Part shown: positions 26,826 to 36,143 of the stretch, piece after piece
How the letters are laid out: each line of letters opens with the position of its first letter
Position numbering within the stretch: the first letter of the stretch is position 1
Origin: Sphingobium algorifonticola
Lineage (GTDB): Bacteria; Pseudomonadota; Alphaproteobacteria; Sphingomonadales; Sphingomonadaceae
Assembly: GCF_004005485.1 (NCBI RefSeq)
Contig: NZ_RZUL01000006.1
Coordinates: 62,001-126,000 of the forward strand
Length of the DNA stretch: 64,000 nt
Reading direction: 5' to 3'
Program-made: the position numbers and the translations under genes
Notes under the pieces: generated by a model
Told to the model about the DNA's origin: nothing
What the model saw: the letters and a program-made list of their open reading frames with translations, nothing else
The model's database searches: none

Positions 26826-28098
26826 CGCGGCCTCCCGCGCGCGATGGAGTGGACTTAGCTGCCGCGCGCAGCTTACGCATGCGCGCATCGACCCGTTGCT
26901 GCCGCCGCGCGTCGGGCTGCCTGCTTGAAAGATCGAGGGGGCCGGGCCGATCCCATGCGCCTTCAGGCCTGATCATGACATAGGGATCGGCGCCGATCGC
27001 GATGCTGTCGCCGCCCGTATCCAGCACCGCTTCAAGCTCGACATATTCGACCTCCGAGAAGCGGAACGATGCCCGGCCGGCAATCGGCCGAAAGCCGAAC
27101 AATCCCCAGAAGCGCGTCAGGTCGTGCCTCGAATGACCATAAGCGCGGCGAAAGCCCTTCTGACGGCAAAAGCCCAGTGCCTCTCGCACCAGCCGGAAAG
27201 CCAGGCGCGACGTTCGATATTCCTGCCGGACGGCAAGGCGCTCGATCTTCACGAAATCGCCGAAGTAGCGGATCCTGATGCACCCGGCAGGTTCGCCGTC
27301 GATCTCGCCGAGAAAATGGGTCGCGCAAAAGTCGTTGCCGTCGAACTCCTCCTCATAGGGACATTCCTGTTCCGACATGTAGGTCGCGGCGCGCACCGTG
27401 AAGCATTTCATCATGTCTTCCATCGTGCGCGCGACACGGATGTCGATCCCGTCACCCGGCTTTTGCGCGAGGGCTTCGGGCCGGAATTCTGGAAAACCCG
27501 TTCGCGCGGGAAGCGCCAGAAGATCCCCGGGCGCCTGCGCATAGACGCTGCGGGCAGGCACGAAACCCATCGCCGGGAAAAGCCGGGCGGTGTGTCCGGT
27601 GACAGCGCGGGTGAAGAGCGGGCATCCGGCAGGGGCGATCCTGCCCAGGAGCGGCGCGAGCGCGCGCAGGGTCGTCACGAGGCTGCCGGGCGAGAAGATG
27701 AGCCAGATATAGATCGCCGCCACCTGCTCGTCCTCGCGGCTCACCAGCGCCAGGTCGGGATTCCCGCTGTCGAAGCGTCCAGACACCATCGCCCGGGCGC
27801 CCCGGTCATTAAGCGGGAGGAAGGCCAGGAAGGAAGGTGGCGCGTTGTCCGTCTTGCCATCGAGGAGCTGGAAAATCTGCCGATTGTGGCGGATCGCCGC
27901 CGCAGCGACGCCATCGGGCACGAGATGGCCCAGATGCCCCCGCGCTACGCCGAGCGCGGCGAGGGCTTCATCCAGCCCAGCCGCACGCGCCTGGCAGGAG
28001 TGTGCGGCGCCGGCAGCGCATAGGCGGGTCACACGGTCGGAGAAGGCCATGGTACTGAAACCATCAAGCGGCGCCGGCCTGATACTGTCCTGATACAT
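26812..28098 (-). CDS. GNAT-family acetyltransferase-like protein, two-part
   Basis: A 428-residue protein. The first 200 residues are of unknown fold. Residues about 225-360 form a GNAT domain, with CFTVRAATYMSEQECPYEEE, then the beta4/acetyl-CoA-binding region ERLAVRQEYRTSRLAFRLVR and a final YGHSRHDLTRFWGLFGFRP. The tail is basic. The target of acetylation is unknown; the segment before the core resembles N-acyl amino acid synthase-like GNATs, but that is a guess. AAGGGAAA precedes the ATG. It is transcribed with the winged-helix gene and divergent from a LysR gene. Confidence 0.78.
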   Translation of the reverse strand: MYQDSIRPAPLDGFSTMAFSDRVTRLCAAGAAHSCQARAAGLDEALAALGVARGHLGHLVPDGVAAAAIRHNRQIFQLLDGKTDNAPPSFLAFLPLNDRGARAMVSGRFDSGNPDLALVSREDEQVAAIYIWLIFSPGSLVTTLRALAPLLGRIAPAGCPLFTRAVTGHTARLFPAMGFVPARSVYAQAPGDLLALPARTGFPEFRPEALAQKPGDGIDIRVARTMEDMMKCFTVRAATYMSEQECPYEEEFDGNDFCATHFLGEIDGEPAGCIRIRYFGDFVKIERLAVRQEYRTSRLAFRLVREALGFCRQKGFRRAYGHSRHDLTRFWGLFGFRPIAGRASFRFSEVEYVELEAVLDTGGDSIAIGADPYVMIRPEGAWDRPGPLDLSSRQPDARRQQRVDARMRKLRAAAKSTPSRAGGRDARA

Positions 28099-28381
28099 CG
28101 ATTTCCCTTCATGCTGGAAGGGTTCCTCGACTAGGCCCGACTGTCCGCCGTGAGGCGAGCCTATCGCGCTCCAGCCCTGGTCAAATATTGTCCCACCCCA
28201 TGGTGTTCGCCCCCGGCGGTCGGAAGCGCAAGTTGATAAGCGCGCTTCGAGGCGAGGATTGCTGCAGCGCGACAAGTATCAGCGCCAATGTGGATGCATT
28301 TTATATTGGCCATTCGCGCCCAAATGGATTCTGTTGGCGCCAGCCTTCCGGAAAAGCGGACAAAGAAGGAGAGGCAATTTG

Positions 28382-29497
28382 GTGGCGAAGAAGAAACGGA
28401 CGGATTGCGTACAAACAAAATCTAATAGCAGTAGTGCAAGACCAATATTCCATCATCGCGACAACGCACCCACCGATCCGCCGCTCGCGCCTGACAGACT
28501 GAAACGTATCGACTGGCACGAACTGGAACTTGTCCTTCACGTCATCGCAGCGGGAAGCGTGCGTGCTGGCGCAGCCCGGACAGGACATGCCATCGGCACG
28601 ATCCGGCGGCGCCTCGGCCGCATCGAAGACAAGCTCGGCGCCGCCATTGCCGAGCGCAGCGCCACCGGCTTCATCCTGACCCGGGCCGGCAAACAGCTCA
28701 TCCAACGGGCTCGCGACATGGAGCGCACTTGGGTTGGCGCGGAACGCATGAAGTCAGGCGACGCGCTGCAAGGGCGGGAACGGGTCCGCATTGCCGTGAC
28801 CGAAGGCCTTGGAACCTATTGGCTCATGCCAAGGCTCGTCGAATTCCAGGAACGCCATCCCGATCTCGACGTCGAGCTCATCTGCGACATGCGCGCGGCC
28901 GACATTCTGAACGATGCGTGCGATATCGCGGTGCAGCTTGAGCCGCCTCCCGAAGGCGCGCAGGCCCGGCATATCGGAACGCTCCATCTGATGCCGTTCG
29001 CCTCCGATCGCTACCTGCAGACCGCCGGTGTCCCGCGATCGATCGACGAATGGCCGCGGCACCGCCTCGTCTGGCAGGAAGCAGACCAGGTCGCGTCCCA
29101 TCTCCTTCCCTATATTCTGGGCACCGCGGATCCGGCCGGCCTCATCGCGATCCGCACGAACACGAGTTCGGCGCATTTCCGCGCCGTAGCCTCAGGCGGC
29201 GGCATCGGGATCCTGCCGACCTATGCCCGGGCGGTGAGCCGGCGAGTCCGGCCGCTCGACGTCGGACTGCATCTGAGGCGGGAGATCTTCTGTCTGACCA
29301 GCAACGAGCAGACCATCACGCAAGGTGTTCAGTCAGCCCTCAACTGGCTCGCGCAATCCTTCGATGGCGATTTGTATCCCTGGTTTCGCGACGCTTTCGT
29401 CCACCCGCGCGACTTCGAACAGGCTCTCTCGCCTTCCAATGTCATCAGCCTGTTCGAAGGGTTTATCGATACGCTCGATGCCGATGAGGCCATCTAG
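28382..29497 (+). CDS. LysR-family transcriptional regulator
   Basis: About 371 residues. The helix-turn-helix lies at about residues 45-100: AAGSVRAGAARTGHAIGTIR then RRLGRIEDKLGAAIAERSAT and LTRAGKQLIQRARDM. The C-terminal part is a LysR substrate-binding domain up to about 330, followed by an unusual 40-residue tail. The family motif reads R-R-L-G rather than the common S-x-x-I-x-x-L-E. GTG at 28382 (or TTG three bases earlier) follows AAGGAGAGG. It is divergent from the GNAT gene, the usual LysR arrangement for its target. Confidence 0.85.
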   Translation: MAKKKRTDCVQTKSNSSSARPIFHHRDNAPTDPPLAPDRLKRIDWHELELVLHVIAAGSVRAGAARTGHAIGTIRRRLGRIEDKLGAAIAERSATGFILTRAGKQLIQRARDMERTWVGAERMKSGDALQGRERVRIAVTEGLGTYWLMPRLVEFQERHPDLDVELICDMRAADILNDACDIAVQLEPPPEGAQARHIGTLHLMPFASDRYLQTAGVPRSIDEWPRHRLVWQEADQVASHLLPYILGTADPAGLIAIRTNTSSAHFRAVASGGGIGILPTYARAVSRRVRPLDVGLHLRREIFCLTSNEQTITQGVQSALNWLAQSFDGDLYPWFRDAFVHPRDFEQALSPSNVISLFEGFIDTLDADEAI

Positions 29498-29528
29498 ATC
29501 GCCCGAAGGCTTTGTGGCGGCAAAGCAA

Positions 29529-29565
29529 TGCGGGGCCGCAGCGGCTTGCGCCGCGCGACCCCGCA
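29529..29565. terminator. Stem-loop after the LysR gene
   Basis: An inverted repeat TGCGGGG and CCCCGCA encloses a second GC-rich stem (CCGC and GCGC stretches). It begins 31 bp after the stop codon. There is no run of T, so it is a weaker, possibly Rho-assisted end. Confidence 0.5.
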
Positions 29566-29814
29566 CTCCCCACGACCCTACCGCGCCAGCGCAACGGGAC
29601 AGTCCACATCCGCTAAGCCGGCTCCCCCGCAGTCTTGGTCCCGGTCTTGGCAGATATTTGGTAAAAAGATGTAAAGCAATGCCCGGAAACCGCTCTTCTC
29701 GCCGGGACAGTTCGGATTGCCCTTTCGGATCGATTGAACTCTCGCAGCCGATCGACTAGCCATGATCATGAGGGATGGGCGCCGGAGAAGAAGGCGCAGG
29801 CGGGAACGGTCGCT

Positions 29815-29994
29815 ATGGAGCATCAGGATGCCGAGAGCCTGCTGGCCGAGGCCCGGCTCCAGCTTGCTGCCGCCGAGATTGCGGTCAACCGCATAGACCA
29901 GCGTCGCTATCAGGCCCGGTTCTGGTTTTCGCTCAACCAGGCCTGGGCGATTTTGACGGGCGCCTCGCTTCCGGGGTCGCCTACGATCCATTGA
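29815..29994 (+). CDS. Small helical protein, hypothetical
   Basis: A 59-residue open frame: MEHQDAESLLAEARLQLAAA, then NRIDQRRYQARFWFSLNQAW and a short tail. Helical and amphipathic at the start. A weak purine patch (GGCGGGAACGG) precedes the ATG. Not recognised. It may be a small plasmid protein or chance. Confidence 0.38.
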   Translation: MEHQDAESLLAEARLQLAAAEIAVNRIDQRRYQARFWFSLNQAWAILTGASLPGSPTIH

Positions 29995-30057
29995 GGCATG
30001 CTGCAGGTTTGCCCAACCTTCCCGCCCTCTTTGCTGCTTTCCGAGCGGGCCTCTGTT

Positions 30058-30183
30058 TCATGATCGCACGAGGATCTGCATCCGATCGCGCTTGCGATTG
30101 AGCTTGGAGCGGCCAATACCGAGGCGCCTAGCTGTCTCGCCAATATTTCCGCGATACCGGATTATCGCCAGCTGGCTGACCAT
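30058..30183 (-). pseudogene. Orphan Fis-type helix-turn-helix fragment
   Basis: The 41-residue stretch MVSQLAIIRYRGNIGETARR followed by LGIGRSKLNRKRDRMQIL matches the C-terminal Fis/NtrC-type DNA-binding helix-turn-helix (normally A-x-x-x-GN-x-x-x-AA-x-x-LGIxRxTLYRK). No sigma54 ATPase domain lies upstream in any frame; the frame simply continues into non-coding sequence. It looks like the surviving tail of a deleted regulator, less likely a free-standing mini-regulator. Confidence 0.5.
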
Positions 30184-30310
30184 TTCTTGACGCCAGCCTG
30201 CCCGCGATTGCTGGGAGGCGGGCATCCCAGCGCCGAAGCGGAGCGTGCCACCAAAGAGCCACAGTTGAAGCCAAATCGATTTTGGTTCCCTGACATCGCC
30301 CTTCGAAATG

Positions 30311-30336
30311 GGAACCAATCGACGCAAAGCGACGTT
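30311..30336 (+). promoter_or_regulatory. EcfG-type general stress promoter of the hybrid kinase
   Basis: GGAAC at 30311-30315, 17 bases, then CGTT at 30333-30336. This is an exact match to the alphaproteobacterial EcfG consensus. It lies 79 bp before the preferred GTG start of the kinase, which supports that start over one at 30308 that would precede the promoter. Confidence 0.65.
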
Positions 30337-30415
30337 CCGTGGCGAATTGGAGGCGAAAGCGAGGAAAAGGGTCTGTCGGCGGCCCACGTGGATCGTCCTC
30401 GGGGGAAAGACGCGC

Positions 30416-33400
30416 GTGCTTAGATTGTGGGAGAATCTCGACCAGCCTCTGGAAGAGCTGATCGATAGCGAGTCTACGGCCAGAATTGCCGCCCTCTTTG
30501 ACAGTTCACCATCGTTCGTCGCGGTGCTGGGCGGAAGCGACCATCATTTTCTTTACGTCAATCCCGCCTATCAGCAGCTGATCGGCGAGAGGACCGCTGT
30601 CGGCCGCACCGTTTCGCAATGCCTGCCCGAGGTCGCCGAGCAAGGCTTCATCGAACTGCTCGATCAGGTCTTCGCCAGCGGACAGCCTCACGCCGCGCGG
30701 GATGTTCCCATCCTCCTCCACAGCACCGCGAACGCCGAACCCGCCCGCCACTGGCTCGACTTCGTATATCAACCGGTCCGCAACGCCGCCGGCGAGGTTC
30801 GCGGCATCCTCGTGGAGGGGAGCGACGTCAGCCAGCGTCATCTCGCCACCGAAGCCTTGCACAAGAATGAAGCCTTTTATCGGCAAGTGGTCGATGCCGC
30901 GACCGATCACGCCATCATCGCCCTTTCCAGCGAAGGCCAGGTAACGCTCTGGAATCGCGGCGCAGAACAATTGCTCGGCTGGACCGCGCAGGACATGATC
31001 GGCCAGCCTCTGGACCGCATATTTCCCGATGCCCAGGGTCGGACCGCCTTTGCAGGGCGAATGGAGCGGGCACGGCGCACCGGGCATCACGCCGACGAAG
31101 GTTGGCGCATGACGCACAGCGGCCGCCGCTTCTGGGCAAGCGGGGAGATGCGGATCATCAAGGACAATGCCGGGCATATCGACGGCTTCGTCAAGGTCCT
31201 GCGCGACAGGACGGCCGAGCATGAAGCCTCGCTCGCGCTGCAGCGTTCGGAGGAACGCTCTCGTCGCGCCCAGGAAGCCGGCCATGTCGGCGTTTTCACG
31301 CTCGATGTCGCTTCGGGCTGGATGGAGCCCACCGCCGAGGCATGCCGGATATTCGGCCTTGAGCCTTCGGACGGGCTCCCGGCGAGCGCCTTCGAGGATA
31401 TCATCGTTCCAGAGGATCGCGAGATTGCCTCGAATGCGCAGCGGCGCGGCACGGGCGACGTAGCGCGCGATGTCGAGTATCGCATCAGGCGGCCGAGCGA
31501 TGGCGCGATCCGCATCGTCGCACGACGCGCCGAACTCGAATATGACGCGGCCGGAAAGCCAACGCGCATGGTCGGCGTGGTGCAGGACGTCACTGACCAG
31601 CGCGCGCTGCAGACAGCCGCGCTCGCCAGCGAAGCGCAGGCGCGCCGGGACGCCGAGCGGGTTCAGCTTGCGCTCGCCGCCGGCGCCATCATCGGCACCT
31701 GGGTCTGGGATATCGAGGCCAACCAGTTCACCATCGACGAGCAGTTCTCGGAGTCCTTCGGGATCGATCCCGCTCTCGGCCGGGAGGGCATCCCGCTCGA
31801 GCAGATCATCGCCACGGTGCATCCTGACGACAAGCCCGGCCTTGCCCAGGCGATCGAGGACGTGGTCGCGCGCGGCGGGGCCTATGCCCATCAATACCGC
31901 GTGAGGCGCGCCGATGGGCGCTATTACTGGATCGAAGCCAATGGCCGCGTCGAAAGGACGATCGAGGGCCGCACCCGCTTTCCGGGCGTCCTTCTCGATA
32001 TCGAGCAGCGGCGCTCGCTCGAGCAGGATCGCGACGCAGCCCATCGCCTGCTCGCCACCGTCCTGGAGGCTGTGCCGGGCGTCGTCTACGCCAAGGACCA
32101 TGAAGGCCGCATGCTCATGGGCAATGGCGGAACGAGCGAGCTTCTCGGCCTTCCACCCGAGACGTTCCTGGGCCGCACCGATCTGGAAAATCTAGAGGAC
32201 AAGGCGCAGGCGCGCGCGGTCATGGCCAATGACCGCCGTATCATGGACAGCGGCGAGCCGGAGCAGCTTGTCGAACATGTCGCTCTTCCTGACGGCACCC
32301 ATGCCGTCTGGCTTTCGCAGAAAGCGCCGCTTCGCGACGAAGCGGGCCAGGTGGTCGGACTGGTGGGTGCATCGGTCAATATCACGGACCGCGTTCGCGC
32401 GGAAAGCGAGCTGAGGGAACTCAACCAGACGCTCGAGCAACGCATCGCCGACGCCGTCGCGGAACGCGAGCAAGCCGAGGAGGCGCTCCGCCAGGGTCAG
32501 AAAATGGAAGCGATCGGCCAGCTCACCGGCGGGATCGCCCACGATTTCAACAATCTGCTCTCGATCATCATGGGCAGTGTCGAACTGGCCATCCGGGCAG
32601 TCGGCAAGGCGGAGGCACCCGACCCGCGCGTTCAGAAGATGCTGGGCAACGCCATGACCGGCGCGAACCGCGCCGCGGCGCTGACGCAGCGCCTTTTGGC
32701 CTTTTCCCGGCGGCAGCCACTGGCGCCTCGCCCGACCTCGCTCGTGACGCTCGTCCAGGGCATGGGCGATCTTCTCGAACGATCGCTCGGCGAGACCATC
32801 CGCGTCGAAACGGCCCTCCCCGCCGATCTGTGGACGGTCGAAATCGACCCCAATCAGCTGGAAAGCGCACTGCTCAATCTGGCCGTGAATGCGCGCGACG
32901 CCATGCCTGCGGGCGGGGTCATGCATATCGAGGCCCGCAATCTTGTCTTGAGCGACGAAGCTTCCGCTCCCGCGCAAGGCATGGCGCCGGGCGCCTGGGT
33001 CAGGATCGACGTGCGCGATACCGGCGCAGGCATGCCGCCAGAGGTCGCATCGCGCGTGTTCGAGCCATTTTTCACCACCAAGGAACAGGGCAAAGGCACC
33101 GGCCTTGGCCTCTCGATGGTCTATGGTTTCGTGACGCAAAGCGGCGGCCATGTCACGCTCCGCTCGGCCGCCGGCGAGGGCACGCTCGTCTCGCTCTACC
33201 TGCCACGGCTTGCGTCCGAAGCGGAGCCCGACACACCGCCCACATCGCAAGGAGCGCCCGGAAATCCGGCGTCACGGGCCGCCACGATCCTGGTCGTGGA
33301 GGATAATGAGGGCGTGCGGGCCTTCACCGTCGAATGCCTGATGGAGCTCGGCTATACCTTGCTCGAGGCCGAGGATGCGACCAGTGCGCTCGCCATCATT

Positions 33401-33643
33401 ACCCGTCCCGAGCAGCATATCGACCTTCTCCTGACCGACGTGATCATGCCAGGACGGTCGGGGCGAGAGCTCGCCGACGAGGCTCTCAGGGTTCGGCCCG
33501 CGCTCAAGGTGCTCTTCATGAGCGGCTATCCCCGTGATGCGATCGTCCATGACGGTCGTCTCGACGAAGGCGTGGAACTGCTGGCAAAACCCTTCAGCTT
33601 CGAGGCGCTGTCCGCGCGCATCGCAGCTATGCTCCCCTGCTGA
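30416..33643 (+). CDS. Hybrid sensor histidine kinase with five PAS domains and a receiver
   Basis: About 1075 residues, no membrane helix, so a cytoplasmic sensor. Five PAS/PAC units follow one another from about 20 to 690, with PAC-type ends such as [10 protein letters not shown] and [11 protein letters not shown] coiled coil leads to the dimerisation domain with the phospho-accepting His in GGIAHDFNN (about 705). The ATP-binding domain has [10 protein letters not shown] and the G2 box [14 protein letters not shown]. The C-terminal receiver has its aspartate in [10 protein letters not shown] (about 1008). The GTG start follows GGGGGAAAG and an EcfG-type promoter. A single-domain response regulator lies downstream. 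A very similar kinase core occurs at 51.3 kb. Confidence 0.92.
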   Translation: MLRLWENLDQPLEELIDSESTARIAALFDSSPSFVAVLGGSDHHFLYVNPAYQQLIGERTAVGRTVSQCLPEVAEQGFIELLDQVFASGQPHAARDVPILLHSTANAEPARHWLDFVYQPVRNAAGEVRGILVEGSDVSQRHLATEALHKNEAFYRQVVDAATDHAIIALSSEGQVTLWNRGAEQLLGWTAQDMIGQPLDRIFPDAQGRTAFAGRMERARRTGHHADEGWRMTHSGRRFWASGEMRIIKDNAGHIDGFVKVLRDRTAEHEASLALQRSEERSRRAQEAGHVGVFTLDVASGWMEPTAEACRIFGLEPSDGLPASAFEDIIVPEDREIASNAQRRGTGDVARDVEYRIRRPSDGAIRIVARRAELEYDAAGKPTRMVGVVQDVTDQRALQTAALASEAQARRDAERVQLALAAGAIIGTWVWDIEANQFTIDEQFSESFGIDPALGREGIPLEQIIATVHPDDKPGLAQAIEDVVARGGAYAHQYRVRRADGRYYWIEANGRVERTIEGRTRFPGVLLDIEQRRSLEQDRDAAHRLLATVLEAVPGVVYAKDHEGRMLMGNGGTSELLGLPPETFLGRTDLENLEDKAQARAVMANDRRIMDSGEPEQLVEHVALPDGTHAVWLSQKAPLRDEAGQVVGLVGASVNITDRVRAESELRELNQTLEQRIADAVAEREQAEEALRQGQKMEAIGQLTGGIAHDFNNLLSIIMGSVELAIRAVGKAEAPDPRVQKMLGNAMTGANRAAALTQRLLAFSRRQPLAPRPTSLVTLVQGMGDLLERSLGETIRVETALPADLWTVEIDPNQLESALLNLAVNARDAMPAGGVMHIEARNLVLSDEASAPAQGMAPGAWVRIDVRDTGAGMPPEVASRVFEPFFTTKEQGKGTGLGLSMVYGFVTQSGGHVTLRSAAGEGTLVSLYLPRLASEAEPDTPPTSQGAPGNPASRAATILVVEDNEGVRAFTVECLMELGYTLLEAEDATSALAIITRPEQHIDLLLTDVIMPGRSGRELADEALRVRPALKVLFMSGYPRDAIVHDGRLDEGVELLAKPFSFEALSARIAAMLPC

Positions 33644-33804
33644 GAAAAAGCCGCAGCGCCATGACCTGCCTATCAGGCTGGGCAAAGATGGACTGGACAA
33701 TGATCGCCGTGCCCGGCTTTAGGCAGAGCATGATCAGGTGAGCGCCTGATCGAAATTCATGGCTGAAGCCGCTGAGCGCCAGTCTTCAAGTGCGGGGAAA
33801 ATAG

Positions 33805-34170
33805 TTGAGTGATCCCAGATTTGCAGGAAGGCGCGTTCTGATCGTGGAAGACGAGAGCATGATCGCCATGCTTCTCGAAGATATCATCACGGACCTTGGC
33901 TGCATCGTCGTCGCCTGCGTCGCGACCGTTGCGGACGCGCTGGCAAGCATCGAGGGGGATCAGCTCGACGCCGCGCTCCTCGACGTCAATCTGGGTAGCG
34001 AGCAAAGCTACGGCATCGCCGATGTGCTTGGGCCGCGCGCTGTGCCCTACCTCTTCATCTCCGGCTACGGGGATCGCGGCATAGACCCGCGCTACCAGGG
34101 CCGGCCGGTATTGCAAAAGCCCTTTACCGCCGACAGCATCGAACAGGCCTTGTCCGGTATCCTCGGCTAA
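33805..34170 (+). CDS. Single-domain response regulator (receiver only)
   Basis: A 121-residue CheY-like receiver: VLIVEDESMIAMLLEDII at the start, the phospho-acceptor aspartate in AALLDVNLG (about residue 60), a switch segment LFISGYG, and the lysine in VLQKPF. The start is a TTG behind CGGGGAAAA. It has no output domain, so it acts by protein contact, perhaps as a phosphate sink or relay for the hybrid kinase 160 bp upstream. This type of FixK/FAT-GUY-like receiver is common in alphaproteobacterial stress relays. Confidence 0.9.
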   Translation: MSDPRFAGRRVLIVEDESMIAMLLEDIITDLGCIVVACVATVADALASIEGDQLDAALLDVNLGSEQSYGIADVLGPRAVPYLFISGYGDRGIDPRYQGRPVLQKPFTADSIEQALSGILG

Positions 34171-34477
34171 AGCTTCGCGAAAAGGACGCCGGCGCCTGAC
34201 CGACAGGACCGCGTGCCGAGACGGGTTCCGAGGGGCGGAGCCATGACAAATACAGTTCGCCATACATCCGCGCCGTCGTTGCGATGAGCGACGACCCGAC
34301 CGCATTGCGCATCGGCATTCCCGTGGACACCATGACGTCAGGCACGATCAGAAATCCATCGCCTATGCCGACAAATTCGGAGAACAGGCCCGTCGTGCAG
34401 CCGTTTCTGCCGGACCCCGCATTTGCGCAGGTCTGCCGACGGGCGGTCCACTCCCCGCAGCAGACCTGCGCAAGCGG
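34171..34477. other. Intergenic region, nothing recognised
   Basis: About 300 bp after the response regulator and before the broken DUF4142 gene. Both flanking genes end here, so they converge. No clear hairpin, promoter or gene was seen. Confidence 0.4.
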
Positions 34478-34908
34478 TCAGAGGCCCTTGGCCATATTGA
34501 GATGCGCCGTGACCGTCGGCACCAGCCCGGTGGCAAAGCTCTTCAACGATGCGACTTCGCCGGACCCCGAATACGCCTTGAGGGCATCGAGTGCCGCCTG
34601 GTGAGCATCGACCTGCGCCCTCGCGTAAGCGGTGTCGAACCCAGCGCCAGACTTCGCCTGCAGGTCGTTCAAGGTCTGTTGCTGCGCGGGGCTGAGCTGA
34701 GCGTCCGGCGTGATCGCCGGTGTTGCGCCAGCGGCCGCCGTCTTGAGCTTCGCGGTGGAATCCGTGTGGGCCTTGATCATCTGGGCTGCGGATCGCCAGC
34801 CATGGAGTTAGTGGTTGTGGTCGCCTCGGGAGCAGGTTCGTCCTTCTTCCCGCAAGCGCTCAGCGCGAGCGCAAGAGTGACGATGGCGGCTGTTGACAAG
34901 CGCTTCAT
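34478..34908 (-). pseudogene. DUF4142 lipoprotein gene with internal deletion and frame change
   Basis: The front part is a lipoprotein signal, MKRLSTAAIVTLALALSACG at 34908, then KKDEPAPEATTTTNS, ending in a stop at 34777. The back part, in another frame, is the DUF4142 C-terminus: QMIKAHTDSTAKLKTAAAGA and later LNDLQAKSGAGFDTAYARAQ. In intact family members about 50-60 residues lie between the lipoprotein linker and the QMIxxH segment; here they are gone and the two parts meet out of frame. The back part alone is 100 residues. A short lipopeptide may still be made. Confidence 0.75.
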
Positions 34909-34947
34909 TGGGGTGCTCCTCGCGGCGAGACAAATTGTCCTATCGTC

Positions 34948-34972
34948 AACTGTTTCGGCGGAAGGTCGTTCC
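34948..34972 (-). promoter_or_regulatory. EcfG-like promoter of the DUF4142 gene
   Basis: On the minus strand GGAAC (34972-34968), 16 bases, then AGTT (34951-34948). It lies 40 bp before the ATG of the lipoprotein remnant. One base differs from the CGTT consensus. Confidence 0.45.
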
Positions 34973-35039
34973 TGCAGGACCTTTCACCTCTTCACGCGTT
35001 TAGTCCGCAGCAGACGGCGCAATGCACGAAAGGACCGCC

Positions 35040-35468
35040 ATGAGCATTTTCAAGAATATTCTCGGCAAGATTTTTCATCATGACAGCGCCAAGGCCGCGC
35101 CCGTCGCTCCGGCGCCGGTCAGTCCCGCGCCGACCGCAGCGTCCGCACCTGCTGCAGCCGCGCCGCAGGCTGCCCCTGCCCCGGCGGCTGCAGCGGCGGC
35201 ACCAGATGCTGTCGATGTGGGCGCCGTGCTTCAGAGCATGGCGGATATGAAAGACGACGAGGGCGGCAACTATCAGAGTTCGATCGTCGATCTGCTCAAG
35301 CTGCTCGATCTCGATTCCAGCCTCGCGGCACGCAAGGAATTGGCTGACGAGCTTGGCGTGCATGCCGGAGCTGACGGCTCGGCCGAGCAGAATATCGCGC
35401 TTCACCGGGCCGTCATCGACAAGCTCGCTGAAAATGGCGGTATCGTTCCCGACAGTTTGCGTAACTGA
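35040..35468 (+). CDS. DUF3597 protein
   Basis: A 142-residue soluble protein. An N-terminal MSIFKNILGKIFHH is followed by an Ala/Pro-rich linker (about 20-58) and the DUF3597 domain (about 59-142) with VDVGAVLQSMADMK, SIVDLLKLLDLDSSLAARKE and AENGGIVPDSLRN. The domain is known from structure but has no assigned role; it is frequent in stress-linked plasmid regions. GAAAGGA precedes the ATG at 35040. Confidence 0.88.
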   Translation: MSIFKNILGKIFHHDSAKAAPVAPAPVSPAPTAASAPAAAAPQAAPAPAAAAAAPDAVDVGAVLQSMADMKDDEGGNYQSSIVDLLKLLDLDSSLAARKELADELGVHAGADGSAEQNIALHRAVIDKLAENGGIVPDSLRN

Positions 35469-35634
35469 AGACATCAGCAGGTTCGGTTCATTCTTCAGCA
35501 GCGGTGAACCGGGCCTGTCCCTCGGGGCCTGATAAGGCGAGCGGTTGTTTACGGAGTTCCAGACCGTGCGACCGTGCGAAAAGATCCCGCCTCTTGGCCA
35601 CGGACTGGTGCGGCGCAGCAAATCGGAGGTCGTG

Positions 35635-36093
35635 ATGAAATCGGCAGTCGAGAACGGGATGATCCTGTGGATGTGGCCGCTCACGGCCGTTGAGCTGGCG
35701 AGCGACTGGGTGGAGACCATGAGCAGCGCGCGAAGCGTCATCGAGATGCGCATGCCGCTGATTTCGGCAACACTGATCGATCCGTTCAATGCCGATCAGC
35801 GCGAACTGACGCGAATGCTTACAGAAAAGACGAGCGCTTTCGGACGATCGCAACGATCAATCGCATCCGCTCGGGAGAGGCTTCGCAAAACAGGCGGCGC
35901 CAATGCGCGTGCATTCGGACGGCTGTGGGAAGGCGGCTGGCTCAATTGGTCAGCATGGACACAGGTTGCCGAGCGCAATCTGGAAATCTGGGCGACGCTC
36001 GCGGCGTTACCGACCGCGGCGCTCGCGCCTGTTCACTCGGCTGCCACCATGAACGCCCGGCGGCTTCGCGCAAAAGGCGCGGCCAAGCGATGA
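35635..36093 (+). CDS. Phasin-like helical protein, hypothetical
   Basis: A 152-residue helical protein. MKSAVENGMILWMWPLTAVE leads into helices with SARSVIEMRMPLISATLIDP, a linker of basic residues, and a WLNWSAWTQVAERNLEIWAT segment. The helix pattern and size recall phasin-type granule proteins, but no diagnostic motif is present. CGGAGGT precedes the ATG. It lies between DUF3597 and the topoisomerase gene, all on the same strand. Confidence 0.68.
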   Translation: MKSAVENGMILWMWPLTAVELASDWVETMSSARSVIEMRMPLISATLIDPFNADQRELTRMLTEKTSAFGRSQRSIASARERLRKTGGANARAFGRLWEGGWLNWSAWTQVAERNLEIWATLAALPTAALAPVHSAATMNARRLRAKGAAKR

Positions 36094-36143
36094 ACTGCAG
36101 AGGTCGCGGGGAACCACTGGCGGCCGATTGAGATTTTGCGGCT

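Noticed and set aside
30506..32101. Minus-strand 531-codon open frame
   Set aside because: Antisense of the PAS domains of the hybrid kinase, with no family features.
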